From Pelosinus sp. IPA-1 (GTDB lineage: Bacteria > Bacillota > Negativicutes > DSM-13327): a stretch of DNA of 61,310 nucleotides. The notes below the pieces were generated by a model. It saw only the letters and a program-made list of their open reading frames with translations. It ran no database searches and was not told where the DNA came from. Both the position numbers and the translations under genes were made by a program. The stretch spans positions 1 to 61,310 of the forward strand of contig NZ_BSVC01000016.1 of the NCBI RefSeq assembly GCF_030269905.1. The letters run 5' to 3'. The stretch's first letter is position 1, and each line of letters begins with the position of its first letter. Below are positions 19,471 through 29,013 of this stretch, one piece after another.

Positions 19471-20364
19471 CTATTTCAGAACGGGTTTCTTACAGTTCCA
19501 ACGCTGTCCAAGCACATGAACTGCCAGGCCAAGCATAACGAGTAGTGCACCTACACTTTGCATAATCGATAGGGATTCACCTAAAAACAGTGCAGAACTA
19601 CTCATCCCTACTAATGGCACTAAGAGGGCTAGGGGGGAGACAAGAGCTGCTGGATAACGTGATAATAACTTACCCCAGAAACCATAGCCGACTAACGTTG
19701 CAAGAAAAGATAGGTATACCAGTGAACCAATTGTAGTTAGGGTAGGAGATCGGAAGGCGATTAACCAAGCGTCATAGCCTTCTAAGAACCACGAAAGCAG
19801 CGCTAAGGGTATAATAGCCACTGCACCAGCCCAGACAACTAAGGACAACATAGAAAAAGGTGGAACACCTTGGGTAGCACGGCGCATTATGACATTACCA
19901 GTCCCCCAACAGGCTGCCGCCGCCAAGGTCAAAGCAAAGCCAGCAAGAGTCATAGTGCCTCCTTGCTGCAGGCCAATAACAGCCATACCACAAGCGGAAA
20001 GTATAAGGCCGACTAAGTGATTCCATTGCCACCTTTCACCAATCCAGGTAACCGCTACAAATAAAGTGAAGAAGGCTTGGGATTGTAATACTAAGGATGC
20101 TAAGCCAGCTGGCATACCAACCTTCATACCTAAAAAGAGAAAAGCAAACTGTCCTACATTAATCGATAGACCTAAGGCGATGAGCCAAGACCAAGACACG
20201 GGTGGTTTTGGCAGGAAAAAAATAGCAGGAATGCAGGCTAAAAGGAACCGTAAAGCACCCAGTAAAAAAGGCGGTGTATCCTGCAAACCTAATTTGATAG
20301 CAATGAAGTTAAGCCCCCAAACAGTAATGACAATCAAGCCAATCATTAAATCTCGTCTCTGCAT
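19471..20364 (-). CDS. eamA: EamA-type drug/metabolite exporter (YdeD-like)
   Basis: The 297-residue inner-membrane protein has about ten helices arranged as two EamA repeats. It closely follows E. coli EamA, an exporter of O-acetylserine and cysteine: VVWGLNF-like VWGLNFIAIK at the N-terminus, FGQFAFLF-like VGQFAFLFLGM, GMPAGLASLVLQSQAFFT, and ATLVGYGFWGKLLSRYP in the second half. AAAGGAGC precedes the ATG. It is convergent with tldDE. The substrate in this organism could be another amino-acid metabolite. Confidence 0.82.
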   Translation of the reverse strand: MQRRDLMIGLIVITVWGLNFIAIKLGLQDTPPFLLGALRFLLACIPAIFFLPKPPVSWSWLIALGLSINVGQFAFLFLGMKVGMPAGLASLVLQSQAFFTLFVAVTWIGERWQWNHLVGLILSACGMAVIGLQQGGTMTLAGFALTLAAAACWGTGNVIMRRATQGVPPFSMLSLVVWAGAVAIIPLALLSWFLEGYDAWLIAFRSPTLTTIGSLVYLSFLATLVGYGFWGKLLSRYPAALVSPLALLVPLVGMSSSALFLGESLSIMQSVGALLVMLGLAVHVLGQRWNCKKPVLK

Positions 20365-20480
20365 GAAATGCTCCTTTGTGAATAAATTTCATTGATGAAT
20401 GTTTTCCGACTGATATTTATAATAATATAACATGCCGTTATAAAAAGTGATAGTACAAGGTTATCAGCATGATTTGGTGT

Positions 20481-20519
20481 GTGCTCAATGGCTTTGTTAA
20501 AAAAACGTATTGTGAGCAC
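20481..20519. promoter_or_regulatory. Inverted repeat upstream of helD
   Basis: GTGCTCA (20481-20487) and TGAGCAC (20513-20519) are perfect inverted copies 25 bp apart in the 260-bp divergent region between eamA and helD. An operator is possible, but no regulator is known. Confidence 0.3.
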
Positions 20520-20625
20520 AATAGCCAGAGGAAATGTATTATGATACAATCCTTATTATGATCTTTACAGGAATATAGGAAAAATGGAATCTGTATTGTA
20601 TTAATTTTCTATCATGGAGGCCAAG

Positions 20626-22884
20626 ATGAACGACCAAGAAAGGCAAGAAGAAATTCTAAGATTAGAGGAAACCCTTGAAGAAATAAAAAAACAACTTGCG
20701 TTAAGCGAGGACAATTGTATAGTGAAACAGTCTGAGCTAAAGGAGACGCTAGAAAACTATTGGGAGAAATGCGGCAGTGATGAAGCCCAGTTGGTTGAAA
20801 CAGCAAATCGTCAAAGGGCAATCTCTTCCTTGACTCACAGTACTCCTCGTACATTAAGAAAGATGCTTTACTCTCCTTATTTTGGACGTATTGATTTTAT
20901 TGAAGAAGATGGAAGTGCTACGCCCCAGGAAGAGCAAGTATATGTTGGTATCTCTACTCTAATGAATGAGGAAACTGGTGAATTTCTTATTTATGATTGG
21001 CGTGCACCCGTATCCAGTATGTTTTATGATTTCGGATTAGGTAAGGCGTCCTATGAATGTTCCGAGGGGACGATAGAAGGGAAAATAACCTTAAAACGTC
21101 AATATAAAATAACCAACGGTTCTATGCAGTATATGTTTAATTCTGATTTAAAAATAGATGATGAAGTTTTACAGGAAATACTGGGTAAAAGTGTTGATGA
21201 TAAGATGCATACCATTATCAATAGCATTCAGCGTGAACAAAATCAAATCATCCGCGATGCAAACCATCGAGCACTTTTCGTGGAAGGTCCGGCAGGTAGC
21301 GGAAAAACTTCTGTAGCCTTACATCGTATTGCTTTCTTGCTCTATCGTGATCGGAATATTCTCAATGAAAAAAATGTTTTAATCCTTTCTCCTAACCACT
21401 TATTTAGTGATTATATTTCAAATGTGTTACCAGAAATGGGAGAAGAAAATGTACTGCGCAAGACCTTTTATGACTGTGCCTTAGAATCCATAGCTCAGCT
21501 GCCTATAAAACTTGAAACTCGCACTTTTCATTTAGAAACCGTATTATCAAATGGGAGCGGTCCAGAACAAGCGCTGCGTGCAGACAACATCCGTTTTAAG
21601 TCGTCACGTAATTTTGAGCGGATCATTGAGGAGTATATAGAATGGATGCAGTCCAACCTAGTGAATGATTATCCAGCCATTGAGTTCGGCGGGCAAACCA
21701 TCTTTGCCAAGGAAGAGTGGAAACACTATTACTTGGGAAATCTTGCGAGTATGCCAGTAATTGTTCGCCTAGAAAAGATAAAACAAGTCATCGAAGATAG
21801 AATGCGCCCATTTTTCAAGAAAGTCCGTAAGGAAAAAGAAGCACAGATCGTAGCTAAGGCAGAAGAAGTTGACGAAAATACAATCAAAGCCCTTGCAAGG
21901 ATAGCTGCTAGGGAAGAATTTAATTCCTTTTATGAGAAACTTAATAGATTGACTAAAATAATCCCTTTATCCGAGTATCGTCGTCTATTTAAAGGTAGCT
22001 GGCTTTTTGCTCGGTCCGAATCCAAGGCTGATTTTCCTAGAGAATGGCAAGCCATTCAAAAACAAACCCTTACTTATATCAACAACGGTACTCTTCCTTA
22101 CGAAGACATTCCTGGGTTTATATACTTTCAAGGCGCATTGCAAGGTTTCCCTGTAAATCGAGATATAAAGCACTTGATCATCGATGAGGCACAAGATTAT
22201 ACTAGGCTCCAATTCAAAATATTGGTGACTCTCTTTCCTAACTCTACATGGACAGTGGTTGGAGATCCTGCTCAATCTGTGCATCCATTCTTAAATACGG
22301 CAAGTTTTAAAGATATGAGCGAAATCATTGGTACGGACAAATCCATTGCCTTTCGGCTGACTCGCAGTTATCGTTCGACGAAAGAAATTCAAGCTTTTTG
22401 TCAGGCCATCCTCTCTGATCCAGTAACCGTAGAAGCCATCAATCGTTCAGGAAAATTACCCTCTATCACTCAGATTGAGAAACTTCAAGAATTGGTTCCG
22501 AATCTAGTGCATGCGATAGATAATATCCAACAGGAAGGTTTGCGTTCAATCGCGATTATTTGTAAAAATACCTATCAATCTAAAAAAATCTTTTCTGATC
22601 TTAAGGAACATGTAGATCTTACTCTTGTCATTGATGAAGATGACGCTTTCCATCAAGGAATCGTTGTCATTCCTTCTTATTTAGCCAAAGGGTTAGAATT
22701 TGATGCGGTATTGGTTACTAATGTTGATGCTATTAACTACAGTCATAAGGAAGAACGTAATATTCTATATACAATTTGTACACGAACACTGCATCATCTA
22801 AGCCTTTTTTACTTAGGTAATCCTTCTCCATTCCTTAGAGAAATGGATGAGAATCTATATGAAATTTTACCAAGTCATAAATAA
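20626..22884 (+). CDS. helD: HelD-like UvrD/Rep-family helicase (RNA polymerase recycling factor)
   Basis: The 752-residue superfamily-1 ATPase has a long charged coiled-coil at residues 1-90, the feature that distinguishes HelD from DNA helicases. Walker A GPAGSGKTSVALHR lies near residue 220, Walker B is LIIDEAQDYT, followed by VGDPAQSVH, RLTRSYRST and the late motif AKGLEFDAVLV. HelD proteins bind RNA polymerase and free stalled complexes using ATP. The ATG at 20626 is chosen because GGAGG (20616-20620) precedes it; an ATG at 20614 would contain that site. The first base of an interspersed repeat lies a few bases after the stop. Confidence 0.88.
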   Translation: MNDQERQEEILRLEETLEEIKKQLALSEDNCIVKQSELKETLENYWEKCGSDEAQLVETANRQRAISSLTHSTPRTLRKMLYSPYFGRIDFIEEDGSATPQEEQVYVGISTLMNEETGEFLIYDWRAPVSSMFYDFGLGKASYECSEGTIEGKITLKRQYKITNGSMQYMFNSDLKIDDEVLQEILGKSVDDKMHTIINSIQREQNQIIRDANHRALFVEGPAGSGKTSVALHRIAFLLYRDRNILNEKNVLILSPNHLFSDYISNVLPEMGEENVLRKTFYDCALESIAQLPIKLETRTFHLETVLSNGSGPEQALRADNIRFKSSRNFERIIEEYIEWMQSNLVNDYPAIEFGGQTIFAKEEWKHYYLGNLASMPVIVRLEKIKQVIEDRMRPFFKKVRKEKEAQIVAKAEEVDENTIKALARIAAREEFNSFYEKLNRLTKIIPLSEYRRLFKGSWLFARSESKADFPREWQAIQKQTLTYINNGTLPYEDIPGFIYFQGALQGFPVNRDIKHLIIDEAQDYTRLQFKILVTLFPNSTWTVVGDPAQSVHPFLNTASFKDMSEIIGTDKSIAFRLTRSYRSTKEIQAFCQAILSDPVTVEAINRSGKLPSITQIEKLQELVPNLVHAIDNIQQEGLRSIAIICKNTYQSKKIFSDLKEHVDLTLVIDEDDAFHQGIVVIPSYLAKGLEFDAVLVTNVDAINYSHKEERNILYTICTRTLHHLSLFYLGNPSPFLREMDENLYEILPSHK

Positions 22885-22886
22885 AA

Positions 22887-22980
22887 AAGACTTAGCTTGT
22901 GCCAAGTCCTCGGATGCAGGCGGAAGCCTTAGTCGTTCTTACTTGGAATCAAGAAAGTGTTATACTTTCTGATTCCGTAA
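22887..22980 (-). repeat. Three-hairpin interspersed element, copy 1
   Basis: About 90 bp nearly identical to 25675-25770 and 57271-57370. Read on the minus strand it folds as hairpin I (GGAATCAGAAAGT/ACTTTCTTGATTCC), hairpin II (GACTAAGGC/GCCTGC) and hairpin III (GACTTGGC-ACAA-GCTAAGTC) followed by a T-run, so hairpin III looks like a terminator. It lies within 5 bp of the helD stop. On the minus strand it begins at the T-run of an unrelated hairpin (22979-23007). Confidence 0.85.
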
Positions 22981-23007
22981 AAAAAGGGGAATCAAATCCC
23001 CTTTTTC
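22979..23007. terminator. Bidirectional terminator hairpin adjoining repeat copy 1
   Basis: AAAAAGGGG-AATCAAAT-CCCCTTTTT; A-run and T-run on both strands. Probably terminates helD transcription on the plus strand. Confidence 0.8.
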
Positions 23008-23069
23008 AGAAGTATTGCGAAATTTTCAATTTATGCGATAATTATAGAATAACAAAAGGAGGGCTGATT

Positions 23070-24422
23070 TTGGGTATCTTTTCAAGTCTGTTTTCAAAGA
23101 ATACAGAAAGCAGTTCAAATGTTCGTAAATGGGTAGCAAGAGAAATAGAGACGGTTGATAGAGTGAATCCCGATGTTTATGCATTATTTGTAGGACTTAT
23201 ACATAACAGTATTCAGTGTGGTAAACATAATACTCAAGAAGAGGACAAGCAATTACACCAAGTGGCAATGCAGTATTTAGGAGATGCGACCATCTTTGAA
23301 ATTGCCTGTTATACTTACTATCGGGTAGAGGATTGGTTAGCCCAAAACCAACCAAACTATAAGCCTGAGGAAGTGGCTCTACCCATCAAAAACTGGATAG
23401 TAGAAAAATTTTATACGACGTTTTATTTAGAGGAAGATTGGGTTCGTCACTTGTTAGAGGAACAGTTAAAACGATATAAGGATATCGCAGGTACTGAAAA
23501 AAACATTGAAAGATTGCATCTTGAGTTGGAGAAACGTATTCTAGCGACAAGAGGAGATAAATTTAATAAAGATAATTCTCCTAAAGACCCAGCAAGGGCA
23601 GCTGTTGACTCTCAGTATATTAAAAGCAGCTTGGCGAATTATGAAGAAAATTACATACCAGTAACAATAGAGAGTATAGCGGACTATTGTAAGAAAAACA
23701 CTAACGAACAATTGATTCAACAACAGAATCAAGCAAAAAAACTTAGAGAAGGCCAAGGAGACAAAGATTACTTATATGGCATGGCATTATTGGCGCAGAA
23801 AGATTGGGTAAGAGCATGTAATGCCTTTACGAAAGTATTACTTACGAATCCTGATCACTATGATGCCTTAGTGCAGCGAGGTTTATTATACATTATTCAG
23901 TACCAACATGTAGATGCACTGCGTGATTTCACACGAGCAGTTGAGGTAAACCCAAATGAACCTGCCGCCTATCTTCATCGAGGTAAATGCTATCATCGAA
24001 ATCTTCGGCTAAAAGATAAGTCATTGGCTGACTACTCACAAGCAATTGCCTTGGCACCCAAAGATGCAAAAGGGTATTTGGGACGTGGTGAACTATATGA
24101 TGACGTAGCAATGCAGGATGAAAGACAAGCTGCAGCTGATAATGATCAAGAAAAACTTGCTTTTATTTCCAAAGAATTTTTAGCAGCGATTCATGATTAT
24201 AGTCAAGTCATTACTTTAGAACCTGAACATGATGATGCATATGCCAAAAGAGCATTACTTTATGCTAGAAAGGCTCGTGTGAGTAAAAACATTGAGTTTA
24301 TTGAAAATGCGATCAACGATTTTGAAAGGGCCATAAGTTTGAATTGGGAGCATGGATATTTATATAAGCAGCAAGATGAAATGAAAGAATTATTAGAAGA
24401 GCATGCCAGTTATGGCGTATAA
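23070..24422 (+). CDS. Tetratricopeptide-repeat protein
   Basis: The predicted 450-residue cytoplasmic protein has an uncharacterised helical N-terminal half and at least four TPR units in the C-terminal half (about residues 230-430; for example DYLYGMALLAQKDWVRACNAFTK and DALVQRGLLYIIQYQHVDAL). TPRs mediate protein contacts. The TTG at 23070 has AAAGGAGGG in front. A longer reading from an ATG at 22908 or upstream would run through the interspersed repeat and terminator and is rejected. Its stop overlaps the following HAD gene, suggesting co-translation. No enzyme motif seen. Confidence 0.75.
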   Translation: MGIFSSLFSKNTESSSNVRKWVAREIETVDRVNPDVYALFVGLIHNSIQCGKHNTQEEDKQLHQVAMQYLGDATIFEIACYTYYRVEDWLAQNQPNYKPEEVALPIKNWIVEKFYTTFYLEEDWVRHLLEEQLKRYKDIAGTEKNIERLHLELEKRILATRGDKFNKDNSPKDPARAAVDSQYIKSSLANYEENYIPVTIESIADYCKKNTNEQLIQQQNQAKKLREGQGDKDYLYGMALLAQKDWVRACNAFTKVLLTNPDHYDALVQRGLLYIIQYQHVDALRDFTRAVEVNPNEPAAYLHRGKCYHRNLRLKDKSLADYSQAIALAPKDAKGYLGRGELYDDVAMQDERQAAADNDQEKLAFISKEFLAAIHDYSQVITLEPEHDDAYAKRALLYARKARVSKNIEFIENAINDFERAISLNWEHGYLYKQQDEMKELLEEHASYGV

Positions 24423-25245
24423 GCTTGTCTGTATTGATGTGGATGGGACACTTCTAAATAGCAAGCATAAAATTACAGAAAGAACAAAAGAAGTTATACT
24501 AAAAGCGCATAAATTAGGTGTCCATATCGTGATAAGTACGGGGCGAATGTATACTGACGCTGAATATTATTCTAATTTAATTGGTGTAAAATCTCCGGTT
24601 ATTGCATCAAATGGAGCCTTTATAAAAGAAAAAGATAATGATGCAGTGATTTACAAAGATATTCTCGGTGAGAGTTTATCACTAGACTTACTGGAAATGT
24701 TTCGTAGGCATGACATTACGCCTTATTATTGTACGCCACATAAGTTTTACTATGGAAACTTTATGTTTAAGCTTTTTTATTTAGCAAGTAAAATATTAGG
24801 CACACGCAGCAACAAGTTAGATGTGCAGTATGTTTACTCTTGGGAGCAGTGGAAAAGGGTATTACATAATGAAAAAGAGAACATTGTAAAAAGTGAGATT
24901 ATATACAGAGATCCAACTTCAATTTATGAACTACGGGATGAATTAAAGAAAATGGACGAGCTGGAAATTGTGGATTCTTCCAAATATAACATTGAGATTA
25001 CCCGTAAAGGCGTCTCCAAAGGAAAAGCAGTTGAAAGACTAGCTTTACTGTATGATGTAAAGCGTGAAGAGATAATGGCAATAGGCGACAGTGAAAATGA
25101 TGTATCAATGATCGAATATGCAGGCATTGGCATTGCGATGGGGAATGCCGAGGATGCAGTAAAGCAAAAAGCCAATTACATAACGGATTCAAATGACAAT
25201 GAAGGAGTAGCCAATGCAATAAATAAGTTTGTTTTGGGTAATTGA
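24412..25245 (+). CDS. HAD-superfamily (Cof-type) phosphatase
   Basis: The 277-residue protein shows motif I DVDGTLLNS, motif II ISTGRMY, a C2B cap, the conserved Lys in KGVSKGKAV and motif IV GDSENDVSMI, as in Cof and YidA sugar-phosphate phosphatases. The ATG at 24412 lies inside the end of the TPR gene (11-bp overlap); an alternative ATG at 24403 is possible. No separate promoter is visible, so it depends on the TPR gene for expression. It is a paralogue of the HAD gene at 6907-7725. Confidence 0.85.
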   Translation: MAYKLVCIDVDGTLLNSKHKITERTKEVILKAHKLGVHIVISTGRMYTDAEYYSNLIGVKSPVIASNGAFIKEKDNDAVIYKDILGESLSLDLLEMFRRHDITPYYCTPHKFYYGNFMFKLFYLASKILGTRSNKLDVQYVYSWEQWKRVLHNEKENIVKSEIIYRDPTSIYELRDELKKMDELEIVDSSKYNIEITRKGVSKGKAVERLALLYDVKREEIMAIGDSENDVSMIEYAGIGIAMGNAEDAVKQKANYITDSNDNEGVANAINKFVLGN

Positions 25246-25401
25246 TTTTAAACAAAAATTAAATTGAAAAAATTACGGGAAGGTTATGGTCTCATATTCT
25301 TAATCATGATAGTAGAATCAAATGAGGTAATTCGAGGCACCTTTTTGATTCAAAGACATATAATGGAATTATCATGAGAATAAATTTGAGGAGGGGTGAT
25401 C

Positions 25402-25557
25402 ATGACTGACCGTGAATTATTGGAAGTCATTTTGGAAAAGATTACTTCTAGTGAAGCCAGAATCATCACAGTTGAATCAAAACTCGATGGATTTATAACA
25501 GACTATAAAAACATAGTATATGGATTTGGCCGAGATGAAAAGGATGAATCTAAATAG
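25402..25557 (+). CDS. Small hydrophilic protein (51 aa), unknown
   Basis: The frame starts MTDRELLEVILEKITSSEAR and ends GRDEKDESK, with an excellent GAGGAGGGGTG ribosome-binding site ending 3 nt before the ATG. The heptad-like LLEVILEKITSSEARIITVE suggests a short coiled coil. A terminator follows at 25614-25660, consistent with a free-standing small gene. No family recognised. Confidence 0.6.
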   Translation: MTDRELLEVILEKITSSEARIITVESKLDGFITDYKNIVYGFGRDEKDESK

Positions 25558-25613
25558 GTTTATAGGGTTATGAACTAAATTGTTAATGTCAGCAGTTCCA
25601 TGTTGGCTGAAAC

Positions 25614-25660
25614 GAACTCTTGCATGATTTCAATGATAAATCTTGCAAGAGTTTATTTAT
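25614..25660 (+). terminator. Intrinsic terminator of the 51-aa gene
   Basis: AACTCTTGCA pairs with TGCAAGAGTT over a 20-nt loop, followed by TATTTATT. Confidence 0.65.
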
Positions 25661-25674
25661 TGAAAGAATAAGAA

Positions 25675-25770
25675 AAGACTTGGCTTGTGCCAAGTCCTCG
25701 GACGCAGGCAGAAGCCTTAGTCGTTCTTACTTGGAATCAAGAAAGTGTTATACTTTCTGATTCCGTAAAA
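25675..25770 (-). repeat. Three-hairpin interspersed element, copy 2
   Basis: Same element as at 22887-22980, with the cleanest pairing: minus-strand hairpin III is GACTTGGC-ACAA-GCCAAGTC followed by TTTTCTTATT. It lies on the minus strand directly after the terminator of the DUF362 gene, so in this orientation it is downstream of that gene. Confidence 0.85.
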
Positions 25771-25803
25771 AAGAAGTGCTAGAATTAGCACTTCTTTTTT
25801 ACA
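25766..25803. terminator. Bidirectional terminator of the DUF362 gene
   Basis: AAAAAAGAAGTGCTA-GAAT-TAGCACTTCTTTTTT, symmetrical A and T tracts. It serves the minus-strand DUF362 gene; its minus-strand T-run runs directly into repeat copy 2. Confidence 0.85.
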
Positions 25804-25857
25804 ATTGAAAAGGGGTTAATGCATATCATTGCAGTAAAAAATGTTTTTTAAAAAGGC

Positions 25858-26976
25858 TTAGACCTCAATAAGTTCATAATTTTTTGTACCAATCCCAATT
25901 TTCTCAGCATGATCAACGCAGCTCATCCAATTTGTCTCAGGATGAGTTGCCACGAAGTGATCCTGCGCGTCTTTGGAGGCTTGTTTTTTAACCTGTTCTG
26001 CTAGATAGCTTCCAGAAATAATGGGAGCTTGGTTAGCCATATCAGCACAAGCTACATCAAGTGCGACGGGGTCAAAAGAGGCAAACATACCAATGTCAGG
26101 AATAATTGGCAGATCATTTTCTGCATGACAATCACAGAAGGGGGCTACATCGATGACTAGGCTAATATGGAAATGGGGTCTATCTTTTAATACAGCCAAA
26201 GAATATTCGGCAATTTTCTTGTTGAGGACATCGTTTGATTCATCCCAGGCAGCGCCAATTGCATTAAAATGACAAGTGCCGATACATCTTCCACAGCCAA
26301 CACATTTAGCATAGTCAATCTTAGCCTTTTTATCGGTTATGGTTATGGCGCTGTGAGCACAAATTTTGGCACAGGCACCACAGGCAACGCAGGCTTTATT
26401 TATTCGTGGTTTACCATCGCTGTGCATTTCCATTTTTCCTGCTCTTGATCCACAGCCCATTCCAATGTTTTTGAGTGCACCGCCGAAGCCAGTGAGTTCG
26501 TGACCTTTGAAGTGTGTCAGGCTGATTATAATATCCGCGTCCATAATGGCCTGCCCAATTTTGGCTTCTTTCACATATTCGCCACCTGGCACGGGAACAT
26601 AAGCCTCATCCGTTCCTTTTAAACCATCGCCAATAATAATTTGACAGCCTGTAGTGAAAGGATTATAGCCGTTTTCATAGGCTGCATCCATATGCTCAAG
26701 AGCATCTTTGCGTCTACCTACATAGAGAGTATTGCAGTCGGTAAGGAATACCTTTCCGCCCAAGCTTTTTACCACATCGGCAATCACTTTCGAATAATTA
26801 GGTCTAAGGTAAGCAAGATTGCCTGGTTCACCAAAATGTATTTTAATTGCAGTATATTTACCCGTAAAATCAATTTGTTCGATTCCAGCTTTTCTAACCA
26901 GTTTTTCTAATTTTTGGAGTAAATTCATATTGGCTGTTGCCCGTAGATTGGTAAAATAAACTTTTGATTTCTCCAT
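25858..26976 (-). CDS. DUF362 iron-sulfur protein with 2[4Fe-4S] ferredoxin domain
   Basis: The 372-residue protein joins a DUF362 domain (KIHFGEPGNLAYLRPN, LTDCNTLYVGRRKDA, SLTHFKGHELTGFGGALKNIGMG) with a two-cluster ferredoxin module: CVACGACAKICAHSA and CVGCGRCIGTCHFNA (about residues 195-240). DUF362 proteins of this length are common in anaerobes and are annotated as Fe-S centre proteins of unknown role, presumably in electron transfer. GAGGAGG precedes the ATG. Monocistronic, divergent from gatCAB. Confidence 0.85.
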   Translation of the reverse strand: MEKSKVYFTNLRATANMNLLQKLEKLVRKAGIEQIDFTGKYTAIKIHFGEPGNLAYLRPNYSKVIADVVKSLGGKVFLTDCNTLYVGRRKDALEHMDAAYENGYNPFTTGCQIIIGDGLKGTDEAYVPVPGGEYVKEAKIGQAIMDADIIISLTHFKGHELTGFGGALKNIGMGCGSRAGKMEMHSDGKPRINKACVACGACAKICAHSAITITDKKAKIDYAKCVGCGRCIGTCHFNAIGAAWDESNDVLNKKIAEYSLAVLKDRPHFHISLVIDVAPFCDCHAENDLPIIPDIGMFASFDPVALDVACADMANQAPIISGSYLAEQVKKQASKDAQDHFVATHPETNWMSCVDHAEKIGIGTKNYELIEV

Positions 26977-27162
26977 AATAGCCTCCTCTTATTTTAGCGG
27001 CACAATAAGTGCATAATTATCTTCCTATTTCTAAATTTTAACTATTAATTGCATTCTTTACAATCAAATTTTTTATAGGCACATACATTATACACCTTAG
27101 GGTAAATAGTTCGTCAAGATTATGGGAAGTTTGTACCTATTTTACCAAAATAGAACTTTTAT

Positions 27163-27191
27163 TTTTGAATTTTGAGCAAACATGATATAAT
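27163..27191 (+). promoter_or_regulatory. Putative promoter of gatCAB
   Basis: TTTTGA (27163-27168), 17-bp spacer and TATAAT (27186-27191), 52 bp before the gatC start. The rest of the 250-bp divergent region is AT-rich with no further motif recognised. Confidence 0.45.
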
Positions 27192-27242
27192 ATACTTTAT
27201 TATGAAATTTCCTGATCAATATTAAGTTTGGATGGTGAAATT

Positions 27243-27533
27243 GTGAAGATTACATGTAAAGATGTAGCAAATGTCGCGTTATTGTCGCGATTGGAATTTT
27301 CCGAAAGTGAACTTGAAACATTTACTGGACAAATGGACGCTATTTTGGAATATGCTGACGTTTTAAATAAGTTGAATGTTGATAATGTACAACCTACAGC
27401 TCACGTATTGCCTTTAAAAAATGTGATGCGGGCAGATGAAGCAAAACCCTCATTGCCTAGGGAATTAGCCTTATCAAATGCTCCTGAGCAGGAAGATGGT
27501 TATTTTAAAGTACCTAAGGTTATGGAAGGATAA
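27243..27533 (+). CDS. gatC: Asp-tRNA(Asn)/Glu-tRNA(Gln) amidotransferase subunit C
   Basis: The 96-residue GatC stabilises the GatA-GatB complex that converts Glu-tRNA(Gln) and Asp-tRNA(Asn) to their amides. The typical start [24 protein letters not shown] and C-terminal [10 protein letters not shown] are present. The GTG at 27243 is preferred to a TTG at 27228 because family proteins start at this point and GGATGGTG lies just upstream. First gene of gatCAB. Confidence 0.93.
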   Translation: MKITCKDVANVALLSRLEFSESELETFTGQMDAILEYADVLNKLNVDNVQPTAHVLPLKNVMRADEAKPSLPRELALSNAPEQEDGYFKVPKVMEG

Positions 27534-27546
27534 GAGGAGGATAAGC

Positions 27547-29013
27547 ATGGAGTTATTTAAACATACGGCTGGTGAATTACATACAAAATTAGTAACAAAA
27601 GAAATCTCAGCTGTAGAATTGACAAAAGCTGTACTAGGCCGGATTGATGCTGTTGAAAAAGATGTTCAGGCCTTTATTACCCAGACTCGTGAGAACGCCT
27701 TAGCCCAGGCTCAGGCAGTTGATGATAAAATTGGTCGTGGTGAGAAAATTTCTGTGTTGGCTGGTATTCCCGGCGCATTGAAAGATAATATTTGCACAAA
27801 AGGTACAAAAACCACTTGCGCCTCTAAAATTTTAGCAACCTTTGTACCTCCCTATAATGCAACAGTTACCGAAAAGCTAGCAGCAGAGGATGCTGTGGTT
27901 GTCGGCAAAGCCAATATGGATGAATTTGCCATGGGCGGGTCAACAGAAAATTCAGGTTTTTTCCCTACTCACAATCCTTGGGATTTAAGTACTGTACCAG
28001 GCGGATCAAGTGGTGGATCAGCAGCAGCTGTTGCTGCAGGACAAGCCATTTGGGCTTTAGGTTCTGATACAGGCGGATCCATTCGTCAGCCAGCAGCATA
28101 TTGTGGTGTCGTAGGTCTAAAACCTACTTATGGTCGCGTCTCCCGTTATGGATTGGTAGCCTATGCTTCCTCCCTTGACCAAATTGGACCGATAACTCGT
28201 AATGTTACGGATAGCGCTCATGTGATGAACGTGATTGCTGGCTATGATGAGAAAGATTCTACTTCCATTAACACTGGAGTGCCTGACTATACGAAATCCT
28301 TAGTGAACAATATTAAGGGTTTGAAAATCGGCCTACCAAAAGAATATTTTGTTTCAGGAATGGATGCAGAAGTAGAAAGAGCAATTAATAAAGCCATTGA
28401 GCAATTGGTAGCATTAGGAGCTGAATACAAAGAAATTTCAATGCCTCATACTGAATATGCCTTATCAGCCTACTATATGATTGCACCAGCAGAAGCTAGT
28501 TCTAACTTAGCTCGTTATGACGGTGTAAGTTTTGGACATCGAGTAGAAGGTAATGATATTGTTGAAATGTATAAGAACACTCGTAGTGAGGCTTTTGGTG
28601 CAGAAGTAAAACGACGTATCATGCTCGGTACCTACGCCTTAAGTTCCGGCTATTATGATGCCTATTATTTAAAAGCATTGAAAGTTCGTACCTTAGTAAA
28701 ACAGGACTTTGATAAGGCCTTTGAACAGGTCGATGTTTTAATTACGCCAACAGCACCAACAACGGCCTTTAAATTAGGCGAAAAGGCAAATGACCCTCTA
28801 GCTATGTATTTGCAGGATGTTTGCACCATTCCTGTTAACTTGTCTGGAGTACCGGCGATTTCAATCCCTTGTGGCTTTGCTGGCGGCATGCCTATTGGTA
28901 TGCAGATCATTGGTAAACCACTTGGTGAAGAAACATTGCTCCGTACGGCTTATACTTTTGAACAAAATAACGACTACCACAAGGGCTTTGCAACCCTAGG
29001 GGAGGTTAAATAG
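27547..29013 (+). CDS. gatA: Asp-tRNA(Asn)/Glu-tRNA(Gln) amidotransferase subunit A
   Basis: The 488-residue glutamine amidase subunit supplies ammonia. The amidase-signature catalytic triad is visible: Lys in [11 protein letters not shown], Ser in [15 protein letters not shown] and Ser in [11 protein letters not shown]. The ATG at 27547 has AGAGGAGG at 27533-27540 overlapping the gatC stop, so the upstream in-frame start within gatC is rejected. Expected family length about 485. Confidence 0.95.
   Translation: MELFKHTAGELHTKLVTKEISAVELTKAVLGRIDAVEKDVQAFITQTRENALAQAQAVDDKIGRGEKISVLAGIPGALKDNICTKGTKTTCASKILATFVPPYNATVTEKLAAEDAVVVGKANMDEFAMGGSTENSGFFPTHNPWDLSTVPGGSSGGSAAAVAAGQAIWALGSDTGGSIRQPAAYCGVVGLKPTYGRVSRYGLVAYASSLDQIGPITRNVTDSAHVMNVIAGYDEKDSTSINTGVPDYTKSLVNNIKGLKIGLPKEYFVSGMDAEVERAINKAIEQLVALGAEYKEISMPHTEYALSAYYMIAPAEASSNLARYDGVSFGHRVEGNDIVEMYKNTRSEAFGAEVKRRIMLGTYALSSGYYDAYYLKALKVRTLVKQDFDKAFEQVDVLITPTAPTTAFKLGEKANDPLAMYLQDVCTIPVNLSGVPAISIPCGFAGGMPIGMQIIGKPLGEETLLRTAYTFEQNNDYHKGFATLGEVK

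Noticed and set aside
22899-23069. Longer N-terminus for the TPR protein
   Set aside because: It would be encoded by the interspersed repeat and a terminator hairpin; the TTG at 23070 has a strong ribosome-binding site.
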